This document shows, piece by piece, positions 10,190-18,204 of a stretch of DNA of 64,000 nt. Origin of the DNA: Litoribacter populi (GTDB lineage Bacteria > Bacteroidota > Bacteroidia > Cytophagales > Cyclobacteriaceae); contig NZ_VMKN01000001.1 of the NCBI RefSeq assembly GCF_007483685.1, positions 1,063,825 through 1,127,824 on the forward strand, in the 5' to 3' direction. The position numbers were made by a program, and so were the translations under genes. The notes under the pieces were generated by a model, which saw only the letters and a program-made list of their open reading frames with translations, was not told where the DNA came from and searched no databases. Every line of letters starts with the position of its first letter. Within the stretch, counting starts at the first letter, position 1.

Positions 10190-11926
10190 ATGTCAGACAA
10201 CAAAGATTACAGATTTGACCTTCCGAAAAACCACAAGTCTATCATCAAAGTGATAGGAGTAGGAGGGGGTGGTTCTAACGCAGTGAACCACATGTTCAAC
10301 CAAGGTATAAAGGATGTGGAGTTTGTGGTAGTCAATACCGACTCCCAAGCTCTTAAGTGCAGCCCTGTTCCCTTGAAGATTCAGATAGGTGCAAACCTTA
10401 CCGAAGGACTGGGTGCCGGAGCAAATCCTGAAAGAGGAAGAAACGCTGCTATTGAAAGCAAAGAGGAAATCAGGGAACTGCTTTCTGACAATACAAAGAT
10501 GGTATTCATTACTGCCGGAATGGGGGGTGGAACAGGTACAGGTGCCGCTCCTGTGATCGCCAAGATCGCCAAGGAAATGGATATTCTAACCGTAGGTATC
10601 GTTACTGCTCCTTTCGGTTTCGAAGGAAGAAAGAAAATGGGTGCAGCTCAGCAGGGAATTGAGGCCCTTCGCGCTAGCTGTGACACCGTGCTTGTCATCC
10701 TAAACGACAAGTTGCGTGAAATTTATGGCAACCTGGCCATCAGGTCTGCATTTGGAAAAGCTGACAACATCCTTTCCACTGCTGCAAAATCCATCGCTGA
10801 AATCATTACTGTTCATCAGGATGTAAACGTCGATTTTGAAGATGTAAAAACAGTAATGTATGATGCTGGTGCTGCCGTAATGGGTTCCGCCACCGAAGAA
10901 GGTGAAGGACGTGCAATTAAAGCTGCAGAAAAAGCCATCGCATCCCCATTGTTGAACAACGTAGATATCAGAGGTGCGCAGAAGATCCTACTTTCCATCA
11001 TGTCAGGTGAGGAAGAGGAACTATCTATGGACGAATTGAGCGAAATCACTGAGTTTATCCAGGCGAAAGCAGGCGAAGAAGCGGAAGTAATCTTCGGTCA
11101 GGGTATAGATCAAGACTTGAAGAAATGCATCCGAGTTACAGTTATTGCCACGGGTTTTGAGGCTGATTCTTTGACCAAAGAAGAAGACGAGAAGCGTGCT
11201 AAGCTGGAAGCTGAAAGAAAGCAGAAAGAAGAAGAGGAAGCTGAATTGGCTAGAATTGAAGCTGAGAAAGCCAAAATCGAGGCAGAAAAGAAGAGAATTG
11301 AAGAAGAGGCTAATGCTCCCAAAATAATTGATTTGGAGTCTGGCAAGACTTCTAAAATTGAGGAGACTGCAGAAGCTGGTTCTACCTTTACCTTTCCCAT
11401 CAACGTACCGGGATCTCCTGTGAATCCTGCTAGGCAGGAAACCATGAATTATGGATTCCAACGTCCACAGCAGCCTCAGAGGCAACAAACTCCTCCTGCT
11501 CCGCAGCCTGAGAGAAAAGTATACACATTGGACGGAAGTGAAAAGGAAACCCCTTCTAATAAATATACTTTCCTCAAGCCAAATGATAGTCAGCAGCATG
11601 AGCCAACTCCTGAGCCTCAATCAAGATATGAGGAGCCTAAGGAAGAAGAGAGCACTGGCGCTTATACCACTGATCACTATGAGCAGTATAAGCAAAAGGC
11701 TATCAAAAGAGCTCACGAAAGATTTGAAAGATTGAGCCAGATGAGATCAGTTAATCAGTCTCAGGAAGACTTTAAGGATAAATTGGAGACTCCGGCTTAC
11801 TTAAGGAAAAATGTGAAATTGCAGGATGTTCAGCATAGTTCTGAGCAAAACATTTCTAAGTTTAACCTGAACGATGACAATGAAATACTTGGCAACAACA
11901 GGTTTTTGCATGACAATGTTGATTGA
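10190..11926 (+). CDS. ftsZ: Cell division GTPase FtsZ with extended charged C-terminal region
   Basis: Tubulin-like GTPase forming the division ring. The core (about 1-325) shows the GTP-binding signature GGGTGTG at 112-118 and the catalytic T7 loop VNVDFEDV at 212-219. At 578 residues it is much longer than the ~380-residue E. coli protein. Right after the core comes an uninterrupted Glu/Lys/Arg/Ala-rich stretch (about 329-376) expected to be a long charged helix, then a Pro/Gln-rich linker, and finally the Bacteroidota-type tail NNRFLHDNVD that should bind FtsA. The gene ends in a perfect palindrome shared with the convergent downstream gene. Confidence 0.97.
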   Translation: MSDNKDYRFDLPKNHKSIIKVIGVGGGGSNAVNHMFNQGIKDVEFVVVNTDSQALKCSPVPLKIQIGANLTEGLGAGANPERGRNAAIESKEEIRELLSDNTKMVFITAGMGGGTGTGAAPVIAKIAKEMDILTVGIVTAPFGFEGRKKMGAAQQGIEALRASCDTVLVILNDKLREIYGNLAIRSAFGKADNILSTAAKSIAEIITVHQDVNVDFEDVKTVMYDAGAAVMGSATEEGEGRAIKAAEKAIASPLLNNVDIRGAQKILLSIMSGEEEELSMDELSEITEFIQAKAGEEAEVIFGQGIDQDLKKCIRVTVIATGFEADSLTKEEDEKRAKLEAERKQKEEEEAELARIEAEKAKIEAEKKRIEEEANAPKIIDLESGKTSKIEETAEAGSTFTFPINVPGSPVNPARQETMNYGFQRPQQPQRQQTPPAPQPERKVYTLDGSEKETPSNKYTFLKPNDSQQHEPTPEPQSRYEEPKEEESTGAYTTDHYEQYKQKAIKRAHERFERLSQMRSVNQSQEDFKDKLETPAYLRKNVKLQDVQHSSEQNISKFNLNDDNEILGNNRFLHDNVD

Positions 11927-11945
11927 TTAAAAATCAATCAACATT
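11915..11945. terminator. Perfect 14-bp palindrome across two convergent stop codons
   Basis: Arms 11915-11928 and 11932-11945 are exact reverse complements around the loop AAA. The ftsZ stop (11924-11926) and the stop of the opposite-strand gene (11927-11929) abut each other inside it, so both mRNAs end in the same hairpin. There is no strong T-run on either side. A shared bidirectional terminator or 3' stabilising structure is the likely role, but this is inferred. Confidence 0.6.
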
Positions 11946-12451
11946 TCAGCTTGGGTTTGTAATAAGTCAATGTAGAATCTGTTGGTGAGCAGATTGTCAG
12001 ACATATTTTCCTCAATTTTTGCCAGTTTTGGCTTGTTGGCTAATACATGCATTCCCAAATAATGGAAGATGTCGGTGAGGTGGCTCAAAGCGATGCCACC
12101 CCCGCCTATTCCTGATGATAACCCCACCAAAGCACATTTTTTATTTCTAAAAGTATTGGGATAACTCATCCCATCGATGAAAGATTTGAGAATTCCCGGA
12201 AACGAGCCATTGTATTCCGGCACTATGAAAACAAATTTTTTGCCTTCTTGAACTTGGTGGTGTACCTGGTTAAATTCCTTGTTTTTGCCATTATGCTCAT
12301 ATAAGGCTGTAAAAATAAAATCGTGGGGCAGATCCATCAAGTCAATGATTTCAGCCTCCTGATTTAAAGTTTGTAGAATTTCAAGGTATTGGGAGGCAAT
12401 CTGTTTGGAAATAGAGTTCCGCCTGTTGGTGCTTACTATAATTTTTATCAT
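11927..12451 (-). CDS. NADPH-dependent FMN reductase family protein
   Basis: Flavodoxin-fold protein of about 174 residues. The N-terminus MIKIIVSTNRRNSISKQIA matches the FMN phosphate-binding loop of the NADPH-dependent FMN/azo reductase family, and VPEYNGSFPGILKSFIDG is the classic PEYN(G/H)S..G.LK..ID motif of that family. Likely a soluble FMN-dependent quinone, azo or iron reductase. A GTG nine codons upstream is in frame, but the ATG at 12451 directly precedes the first beta strand and was chosen. It converges on ftsZ with no spacer. The physiological substrate cannot be told. Confidence 0.85.
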   Translation of the reverse strand: MIKIIVSTNRRNSISKQIASQYLEILQTLNQEAEIIDLMDLPHDFIFTALYEHNGKNKEFNQVHHQVQEGKKFVFIVPEYNGSFPGILKSFIDGMSYPNTFRNKKCALVGLSSGIGGGGIALSHLTDIFHYLGMHVLANKPKLAKIEENMSDNLLTNRFYIDLLQTQAEMLIDF

Positions 12452-12576
12452 AGGAATAAAAAGGTTCTGTCTAGCCACATACTTGATTCGGCTGAAATAA
12501 ATACATCAAAACCAATCTGAAAGTTTCTAAGCCTTGAATTTAGGCATTGCACAACTGAATCCTGTAGATTTTCTAT

Positions 12577-12584
12577 TAAATTTG
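12577..12584 (+). promoter_or_regulatory. Possible Bacteroidota -7 box (TAAATTTG) before the PNP pair
   Basis: TAAATTTG fits the TAnnTTTG consensus of the Bacteroidota housekeeping sigma factor and lies 18 bases before the start codon of the first phosphorylase. The nearest upstream TTG (12547-12549) is 27 bases away, more than the usual 17-23, so support is only partial. Confidence 0.35.
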
Positions 12585-12602
12585 GGCAAAACGTAAGATA
12601 AC

Positions 12603-13433
12603 ATGAGCGACATTGATTACACTGGCCGCATTGAGCAGGCGGTAAGCTATATAAAATCCCACATAGATTTTCAACCGCAAGTAGGAGTGATTCTAGGTAC
12701 TGGCCTAGGCAGACTTATCGATGATATCGAAATAGAAGGCGAACTGAATTATGCCGATATCCCGCATTTCCCTATTTCCACTGTGGAGAGCCACTCTGGT
12801 AGATTGATTTTTGGAGAGATAAATGGTAGGTCTGTCGTGGCCATGAAAGGCCGATTCCATTATTATGAAGGTTACGATATGAAGGAAGTAACCTTTCCAG
12901 TAAGAGTAATGCATCTGCTGGGTATTTCCCACCTTATCGTCTCCAATGCGGCCGGGGGTCTCAATCCAGCCTATAAAATAGGAGAGGTGATGATTCTAAA
13001 TGACCACATCGACCTTTTTCCGGAAAATCCTTTGAGGGGAAAAAACCTTGATCAGTTTGGTGTGAGATTCCCTGATATGAGCGAGCCCTATTCTTTTGAT
13101 TTGATAGAGAAGGCCAAAAATATTGCCCAGAAGGAAGGCGTAGTCGCTCATGAGGGTGTATATGCTGGAGTACAGGGGCCAAACTTGGAAACGAAAGCGG
13201 AATACAAATATTTACGCACCATAGGAGCTGATGCTGTAGGGATGAGCACCATACCTGAAGTAATTGTTGCAAGACATATGGAGCTTCCAGCTTTTGCTAT
13301 TTCTGCTATTACTGATCTTTGTTCTCCAGGCAATATTAAAAAAGTAAGCATTGCGGAAGTGCTTGCAGCAGCTGCGAAGGCTGAGCCTGGCATGGCACTA
13401 ATTATCAAAAAACTTATAGGACAACTCCCATAA
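12603..13433 (+). CDS. Purine nucleoside phosphorylase paralog 1 (Asp at the base-reading position)
   Basis: Trimeric-type purine nucleoside phosphorylase of 276 residues; splits purine nucleosides with phosphate into base and ribose-1-phosphate. Visible motifs are LGTGLG (31-36), the phosphate/ribose segments ESHSGRLIFG and KGRFHYYEGY, SNAAGGLNP (114-122) and GPNLET with the conserved Glu. In human PNP the Asn of the ITN motif (Asn243) contacts 6-oxopurines; here the motif is ITD with Asp238, as in methylthioadenosine phosphorylase, which suggests acceptance of 6-aminopurines. The next gene, one base away, is a paralog with the usual Asn. Substrate preference is inference; the enzyme family is clear. 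Confidence 0.93.
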   Translation: MSDIDYTGRIEQAVSYIKSHIDFQPQVGVILGTGLGRLIDDIEIEGELNYADIPHFPISTVESHSGRLIFGEINGRSVVAMKGRFHYYEGYDMKEVTFPVRVMHLLGISHLIVSNAAGGLNPAYKIGEVMILNDHIDLFPENPLRGKNLDQFGVRFPDMSEPYSFDLIEKAKNIAQKEGVVAHEGVYAGVQGPNLETKAEYKYLRTIGADAVGMSTIPEVIVARHMELPAFAISAITDLCSPGNIKKVSIAEVLAAAAKAEPGMALIIKKLIGQLP

Positions 13434-13434
13434 A

Positions 13435-14253
13435 ATGGCTTTATCCAAAGAGAATTTTCAGGAGACTCTGGGTTATCTGAAAGAGAAATGTCCCAGGGTA
13501 CCCAAAGCTGGAATCATTCTGGGATCAGGCCTGGGAAATTTTGGTAATAGGATAGAAAATGCCACCATAATTCCCTATTCTGACATCCCAAATTTCCCCC
13601 AATCCACCGTGGATGGTCATTCGGGAACCTTGATTTTTGGTACACTTAAAGATGTGCCTGTGGTGGCTATGAGCGGCAGGTTTCATTTTTATGAAGGTTA
13701 TGAAATGAATAAGGTTACTTTTCCTGTTAGGGTTTTGAAATTATTAGGAATAGAATTTCTAGTCATTTCCAATGCAGCAGTAGGTTTGAATCCTGCTTTT
13801 CAGGTAGGTGACCTTATGCTGATTGAGGACCATATTGATCTTTTTCCATATAATCCGCTTAGAGGGAAGAATGAGGATGATTTTGGGGTAAGGTTTCCGG
13901 ACATGAGTGAGCCCTTTGATGCAGAATTGCGCTCAAAGGCCAAGGAGATAGCTGCTAGAATAAGCATCACCGCCCATTCGGGAGTGTATGCCGGAGTGCA
14001 AGGTCCCAAACTAGAAACTCGGGCCGAAATGCGATATCTCAGGATTATCGGAGCAGATGCAGTGGGTATGAGTACCGTGCCGGAAGTGATTGTGGCGCGT
14101 CACAAGGATTTACGGGTCATTGCTATAAGTGCGATCACCAATCTTTGCATACCCCAAGAAAAGCAACACTTTTCTCATGATGGTGTGGTGGATGCTGCCC
14201 AAAAAGCTGAGATTTCTCTAAGCAGGGTGGTTGAGGAGCTGATAAAGGGATAA
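13435..14253 (+). CDS. Purine nucleoside phosphorylase paralog 2 (canonical Asn)
   Basis: Second trimeric-type purine nucleoside phosphorylase, 272 residues, clearly homologous to the preceding gene along its full length and starting one base after it. It keeps the usual ITN motif (Asn236) expected for inosine and guanosine. Where paralog 1 and human PNP have SNAAGGLNP, this one has Val116 instead of the first Gly (NAAVGLNP), a change in the active-site loop. GPKLET supplies the conserved Glu. The tandem arrangement indicates local duplication with divergence of the base pocket. A terminator-like hairpin follows the stop. Confidence 0.93.
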   Translation: MALSKENFQETLGYLKEKCPRVPKAGIILGSGLGNFGNRIENATIIPYSDIPNFPQSTVDGHSGTLIFGTLKDVPVVAMSGRFHFYEGYEMNKVTFPVRVLKLLGIEFLVISNAAVGLNPAFQVGDLMLIEDHIDLFPYNPLRGKNEDDFGVRFPDMSEPFDAELRSKAKEIAARISITAHSGVYAGVQGPKLETRAEMRYLRIIGADAVGMSTVPEVIVARHKDLRVIAISAITNLCIPQEKQHFSHDGVVDAAQKAEISLSRVVEELIKG

Positions 14254-14261
14254 AGCATTCC

Positions 14262-14284
14262 ATGGCATCTTTCTTGCCATTTTT
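14262..14284 (+). terminator. Probable intrinsic terminator of the PNP pair
   Basis: ATGGCA and TGCCAT (14262-14267 and 14275-14280) form a six-pair stem with a seven-base loop, followed by TTTT, nine bases after the stop of the second phosphorylase. The stem is short, so strength is uncertain. Confidence 0.5.
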
Positions 14285-14315
14285 AGGTTGTTTTTAACCG
14301 ATAAATTGATAAGAA

Positions 14316-14963
14316 ATGGAAAAGGTATTAATAATAGGTGCCAATGGTCATACAGGTAGAATAGTAGCAACAAAATTAAAGGATGCTGCATCTTACATAC
14401 CGGTGGCCATGATTCGGGATTCCGATCAAAAGGAATATTTTGAAGAAATGGGTGTGCAGTCTTGCTTAGGAGATCTAGAAGGTGAATTTGAAAATTGCTG
14501 TAAAGGTGTAGACAAAATAATCTTTGTTGCTGGATCGGGAGGTTCGACAGGGAAAGAGAAAACGGAATCAGTAGATAAGGAAGGGGCGCAAAAAAGCATC
14601 GACATGGCCAAAAAACATGGCATAAAAAAGTATGTGATGCTGAGCTCTATGGGTGCAGAGGATCCAGATCCGGATTCCAAAATGCACCATTACCTGGCGG
14701 CCAAAAATGTTGCAGATGAACATCTGAAAAAAAGTGGGGTGCCCTACGCAATTGTACGACCGGGAGCACTTACTCATAAGGGTGGGACTGCTAAAATAAA
14801 GGCTGCATATAAACTTGATGAGCAGGGTGAGATTTCCCGTGAGGATGTGGCTTCAGTGCTTATCCATTGTTTGGACAGGGATTATGGAACAGGGTTGACT
14901 TTCGAGATACTTTCCGGGGATTTATCTATTCACGAGGCCATTGAAGGATTAAAACAGGTTTGA
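14316..14963 (+). CDS. NAD(P)-binding atypical short-chain dehydrogenase family protein
   Basis: Protein of 215 residues with an N-terminal dinucleotide-binding motif IIGANGHTGRIVATKL, followed by the conserved MLSSMGAEDPD and a YAIVRPGALT segment. This pattern belongs to the atypical SDR (SDR_a5/NmrA-like, YwnB/YhfK-like) group, which usually lacks the classical YxxxK active site; several members are redox sensors or have unknown substrates. No signal peptide, so cytoplasmic. Bounded by terminators on both sides, it is probably transcribed alone. A related protein lies at 61.8 kb. Confidence 0.85.
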   Translation: MEKVLIIGANGHTGRIVATKLKDAASYIPVAMIRDSDQKEYFEEMGVQSCLGDLEGEFENCCKGVDKIIFVAGSGGSTGKEKTESVDKEGAQKSIDMAKKHGIKKYVMLSSMGAEDPDPDSKMHHYLAAKNVADEHLKKSGVPYAIVRPGALTHKGGTAKIKAAYKLDEQGEISREDVASVLIHCLDRDYGTGLTFEILSGDLSIHEAIEGLKQV

Positions 14964-14979
14964 TAACCTGTTTTTTTTT
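14951..14979 (+). terminator. Strong intrinsic terminator
   Basis: AAAACAGGTT and AACCTGTTTT form a perfect ten-pair stem with the loop TGAT, followed by a long T-run. The stop codon of the SDR gene (14961-14963) is part of the loop. Confidence 0.9.
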
Positions 14980-14990
14980 ATTTGGTGAAG

Positions 14991-15022
14991 TTGTGGGCTT
15001 TCGAGTAAAAAGTTTAAATTTA
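14991..15022 (+). promoter_or_regulatory. Predicted promoter of the methyltransferase/deacetylase operon
   Basis: TTG at 14991-14993 and TAAATTTA at 15015-15022, with a 21-base spacer, fit the Bacteroidota promoter pattern TTG-N17-23-TAnnTTTG except for the last base. Predicted transcription would start near 15029, giving a leader of about 16 bases. A palindrome overlaps the -7 box. Confidence 0.45.
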
Positions 15023-15041
15023 TAGACAATTAAACTTTTTA
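15006..15041. repeat. 12-bp perfect inverted repeat over the -7 box and start region
   Basis: Arms 15006-15017 (TAAAAAGTTTAA) and 15030-15041 (TTAAACTTTTTA) are exact reverse complements with a 12-base spacer. The left arm covers part of the predicted -7 box and the right arm ends three bases before the start codon. It could be an operator, or a DNA/RNA hairpin blocking ribosome access if transcription starts upstream. Confidence 0.65.
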
Positions 15042-15044
15042 ATT

Positions 15045-15779
15045 ATGATGGTAAAATTCAGGGAGACTTTTATTACTCCTTTAAAACAAGCATTTGTTCA
15101 GTATAGAGAAAAAAGAAAACTTCATCCCCGATTGGGAAAGGTTGATTTTGGAGATTTGAAACGAGCGGAACCCATTTCTCGCAATTTTGGATTTGAGAGA
15201 GGCAAGCCAGTTGACAGGTTTTATATTGAGCGGTTTTTAGATGAAAATTCCCACTTGATCAAAGGTAGGGTGCTTGAAATAGGGGATAATGCTTATACCT
15301 TACAATTCGGCAAAGAAAATGTATCACAAAGTGATGTGTTGCATTATAACAATAGCAACGGCAAAGCCACGATCACAGGTGATCTCACCAATCTGCCTCA
15401 AGTAGAGGATGGTTCGTTTGACTGTATCATCCTCACACAAACTTTACAGTTTATCTACGAAAAGGAATCAGCTTTGAAAACTTGTAGGCGGATCTTGAAA
15501 CCAAACGGGGCTCTGTTGATGACAGTACCTGGGATTTCTCCACTGGATGATTTTGAGTTTGGTCACAACTATTTCTGGAATTTTACCAAACAAGGGGTGG
15601 AGGAGTTGATGAAGACCGTGTTCCCCTATGCAGACACAAAAGTGGATCATCATGGGAATATGTTTACCGCCATTTCCTTTCTCAATGGGATAAGTTTAAA
15701 TGAAATTGATCCGTCTTTGTTAGAAAAATCTGACAAACATATCCAAATGCTTATTTCCTGTAGATCTATCAAAAAATGA
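15045..15779 (+). CDS. Class I SAM-dependent methyltransferase-like protein
   Basis: Protein of 244 residues. The core shows a methyltransferase-like pattern: GRVLEIGDNAYTLQFG in place of the glycine-rich SAM loop, DCIILTQTLQFIYE as the motif IV segment, and RRILKPNGALLMTVPGIS as the post-motif region, all typical of Methyltransf_11-type enzymes. The substrate is unknown. Its stop overlaps the ATG of a polysaccharide deacetylase by four bases, so the two are translationally coupled; this pairing suggests work on a surface glycan or glycolipid, as seen in exopolysaccharide clusters, but no glycosyltransferases are adjacent. Confidence 0.8.
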   Translation: MMVKFRETFITPLKQAFVQYREKRKLHPRLGKVDFGDLKRAEPISRNFGFERGKPVDRFYIERFLDENSHLIKGRVLEIGDNAYTLQFGKENVSQSDVLHYNNSNGKATITGDLTNLPQVEDGSFDCIILTQTLQFIYEKESALKTCRRILKPNGALLMTVPGISPLDDFEFGHNYFWNFTKQGVEELMKTVFPYADTKVDHHGNMFTAISFLNGISLNEIDPSLLEKSDKHIQMLISCRSIKK

Positions 15780-16780
15780 AAATGAGTTTTCGCAACCTAC
15801 TCCATAGATTTTCGCCTCTTTGGAAATCCTCGGGTGCATTGGTTTTAATGTATCACAAAATAGGTTCTCCAAAAACAGACCCTTGGAAATTAGCCGTAAG
15901 TGAGAGGAATTTTGATGCTCAGATGAAGTGGCTTGCCCGTAATTGCAAAGTTATATCAACTGCTGAGATGGTTGAAAATCTAAAGACAGGGAAGGTGAAG
16001 AGCAGGACCATTGCCTTAACTTTCGATGATGGATATCAGGACAACTATTTGCTAGCAAAACCTATTTTGGAGAAATATAATCTGCCAGCTACTTTCTTCA
16101 TTTCGGATAAATGTTTAGAAGAAAGAACTGGTTTTTGGTGGGATGAATTGGAGGAAATAGCTCTTCATTCTAAAACCCTGCCTGCAAGTTTTCGTTCGTC
16201 CGATACTTTCATGGAGTTAGGGGAGGAGGCAACTATTATAAATGGTTATTGGAGGAGTAATCAGCAATATTATGCCATGGATCCAGTCAATAAAAGGTCT
16301 GAACTTTATCTGAAGTTGTGGGAAGAGTTTAGTCCTCTAGAGTATAAAGACCAAGAGAGTCGCCTTTCCCAAATAAAGAGCTGGGCCAAGGTTACAGAAA
16401 CCTCAGTAGAAAAATGTATGACTAGGGAGCAATTGAAGGAAATGGGACAAAATGACCTTTTTACCATTGGAGCTCATACCCATTCACACCCAGCCCTTTC
16501 TTCACATCATTATGAATACCAATATAAGGAAATCTTACAAAATCTGAATTATATAGAGGCCAGCATCGGAAGAAGACCCAAATTCCTAGCCTATCCATCA
16601 GGCAAATATAATGAAGACACTCTTAATGTGGTGAAAGAGCTAGAGCTTGATGCTGCTTTCACCACCATTCCGACTTTAATTAACAAAAGAACTAGTGCCT
16701 TTGAAATGGGAAGGTTTCAAGTGATGAATTGGGAGAAAAGTGAATTTTCCAAGAGTATAAAAAAATGGGAGACTCAATAG
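15776..16780 (+). CDS. Polysaccharide deacetylase (NodB-homology) family protein
   Basis: Carbohydrate esterase family 4 protein of 334 residues. TFDDGYQDNY (about residues 83-92) provides the catalytic base Asp and metal Asp, and HTHSHPALSS supplies the two metal His of the H-x3-H pattern. The C-terminal part has the typical LAYPSGKYN segment. There is a long insert between motif 1 and motif 2, rich in charged residues (about 130-215). No clear signal peptide is visible, so location is uncertain. Likely removes N-acetyl groups from a surface glycan or its precursor. It is coupled by overlap to the methyltransferase upstream and converges on the M20 gene 16 bases on. Confidence 0.88.
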   Translation: MKMSFRNLLHRFSPLWKSSGALVLMYHKIGSPKTDPWKLAVSERNFDAQMKWLARNCKVISTAEMVENLKTGKVKSRTIALTFDDGYQDNYLLAKPILEKYNLPATFFISDKCLEERTGFWWDELEEIALHSKTLPASFRSSDTFMELGEEATIINGYWRSNQQYYAMDPVNKRSELYLKLWEEFSPLEYKDQESRLSQIKSWAKVTETSVEKCMTREQLKEMGQNDLFTIGAHTHSHPALSSHHYEYQYKEILQNLNYIEASIGRRPKFLAYPSGKYNEDTLNVVKELELDAAFTTIPTLINKRTSAFEMGRFQVMNWEKSEFSKSIKKWETQ

Positions 16781-16796
16781 ACCTCCCATTTATAAA

Positions 16797-18089
16797 TCAC
16801 TTCTTTTCCATAAACTCCAAAGCTAAATAAGCCAACGTTCTCATGCCCAACACAAATCCTCCTTCATCCAAATATAAATCAGGGGTGTGGTGTGATGCTA
16901 CTTCCAGTGGATCGGCTCCCTCCGGCATTCCTCCCAAAAAGAAAAATAGCCCTGGAGCCTCTCTTTGATAATAGCTGAAGTCTTCTGCTCCGGTGATCGG
17001 ATCAGAATAGATCACATTTTCCTCTCCGGCAACTTCTTTAAGCACATTTTCCATTTTAGCAGTCAAGTCTGGGTCATTGACGGTGGAGGGGTAAATTTTC
17101 TCAATCTCTACTTCTGCCTTTGCACCTGCGCTTTCCGCGATCTTTTCGGCAATTTCAGTAATTCTCCTATGTACTAATTTCTGTTGTTCATCTCCAAAAG
17201 TTCTAACTGTCCCGATCATTTCCACTTCTTCTGGAATGATGTTTTGCCTTACTCCGCCCTTGATCGCTCCGATGGTGACGACGGCTGGGTTTTCGGTGAT
17301 GTTAACATTACGACTCATAATTGTTTGTAACCCTGTAACAATCTGTGCTGAGGTCACGATAGGATCCACCGATGCCCAAGGTGCTGCTCCATGAGCCTGT
17401 CTTCCCTTGACCACAATTTTCAAATTATCCACAGCAGCCATTGCTGGGCCAGAACGGTAACGTAATTTTCCCACTTCTGTCTGTGAATTAATGTGCAGTC
17501 CAAAAATAGCATCCACGCCTTCCATTACACCTTCTTCCACCATTTGCTTTGCACCCCAGGTTTCTACGTCAGGAGAAAACACCCCTTCTTCTGCTGGTTG
17601 AAAGATGAACTTAACGGTACCTTTGAGGTCATCCTTCATTTCGGAAAAAACTTCTGCGACCCCCATCAACATGGCAACATGGGTGTCGTGACCACAAGCG
17701 TGCATCACTCCTGTTTCTTGTCCGTTATATTCTGTTCTGACGGTTGATTTAAAAGGCACATCTGTACGCTCAGTTACTGGAAGTGCATCCATATCAGCCC
17801 TTAAAGCAACTGTCGGTCCGGGCTGGCCGCCTTTCAAAATACCTACGACACCCGTCACTGCTACATTTTCCTGGACCTCCATTCCCAGAGAGCGCAGGTG
17901 GTCAGCCACTATTTTGGCAGTTCGAGTTTCCTCATTCCCCAGCTCGGGATGTTGGTGAAAATCCCTTCTCCACTCTATAACTTGAACCTCTATTGAACTT
18001 GTTTTTTCATCCACTCTTGATTTCAAGTCGCTTTGCGCAATCCCCAGATTAGAAATCATAAAGAGTAAAATAGGTATTGTTTTTTTCAT
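16797..18089 (-). CDS. Secreted M20-family amidohydrolase
   Basis: Protein of 430 residues with a signal peptide of about 18 residues ending in GIAQS, so exported. The mature part is an M20D-type zinc amidohydrolase (hippurate hydrolase, N-acyl-L-amino acid or IAA-amino acid hydrolase group): WRRDFHQHPELGNEE near the N-terminus, HACGHDTHVAMLMG with the metal-binding Cys and His, QPAEEG with catalytic and metal Glu, and a late GAEDFSYY with the final His replaced by the usual family context. Likely cleaves N-acylated amino acids or dipeptides in the periplasm. It faces away from the DUF481 gene across a region containing an 11-bp inverted repeat. Confidence 0.92.
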   Translation of the reverse strand: MKKTIPILLFMISNLGIAQSDLKSRVDEKTSSIEVQVIEWRRDFHQHPELGNEETRTAKIVADHLRSLGMEVQENVAVTGVVGILKGGQPGPTVALRADMDALPVTERTDVPFKSTVRTEYNGQETGVMHACGHDTHVAMLMGVAEVFSEMKDDLKGTVKFIFQPAEEGVFSPDVETWGAKQMVEEGVMEGVDAIFGLHINSQTEVGKLRYRSGPAMAAVDNLKIVVKGRQAHGAAPWASVDPIVTSAQIVTGLQTIMSRNVNITENPAVVTIGAIKGGVRQNIIPEEVEMIGTVRTFGDEQQKLVHRRITEIAEKIAESAGAKAEVEIEKIYPSTVNDPDLTAKMENVLKEVAGEENVIYSDPITGAEDFSYYQREAPGLFFFLGGMPEGADPLEVASHHTPDLYLDEGGFVLGMRTLAYLALEFMEKK

Positions 18090-18143
18090 ATCTTTAAATG
18101 TTGTGTGATGGTCATTTTCTAAAAATACAAAAATTACATTTCT

Positions 18144-18186
18144 TAATCATGCAAAAAATTGGGATGGAATAAAGATTGCATGATTA
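18144..18186. repeat. 11-bp inverted repeat in a divergent promoter region
   Basis: TAATCATGCAA (18144-18154) and TTGCATGATTA (18176-18186) are exact reverse complements with a 21-base spacer; the arms are 32 bases apart, about three helical turns. It lies between the divergent M20 and DUF481 genes, and the right arm ends 18 bases before the DUF481 start. This geometry suits an operator bound by a dimer or two dimers; the regulator is unknown. Confidence 0.55.
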
Positions 18187-18204
18187 GGCCAAACATTATT
18201 CTTA

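Noticed and set aside
11021-11620. 199-codon Leu/Ser/Phe-rich open frame antisense to ftsZ
   Set aside because: Looks like a membrane protein only because the charged FtsZ helix (GAA/AAG codons) reads as TTC/CTT on the other strand.
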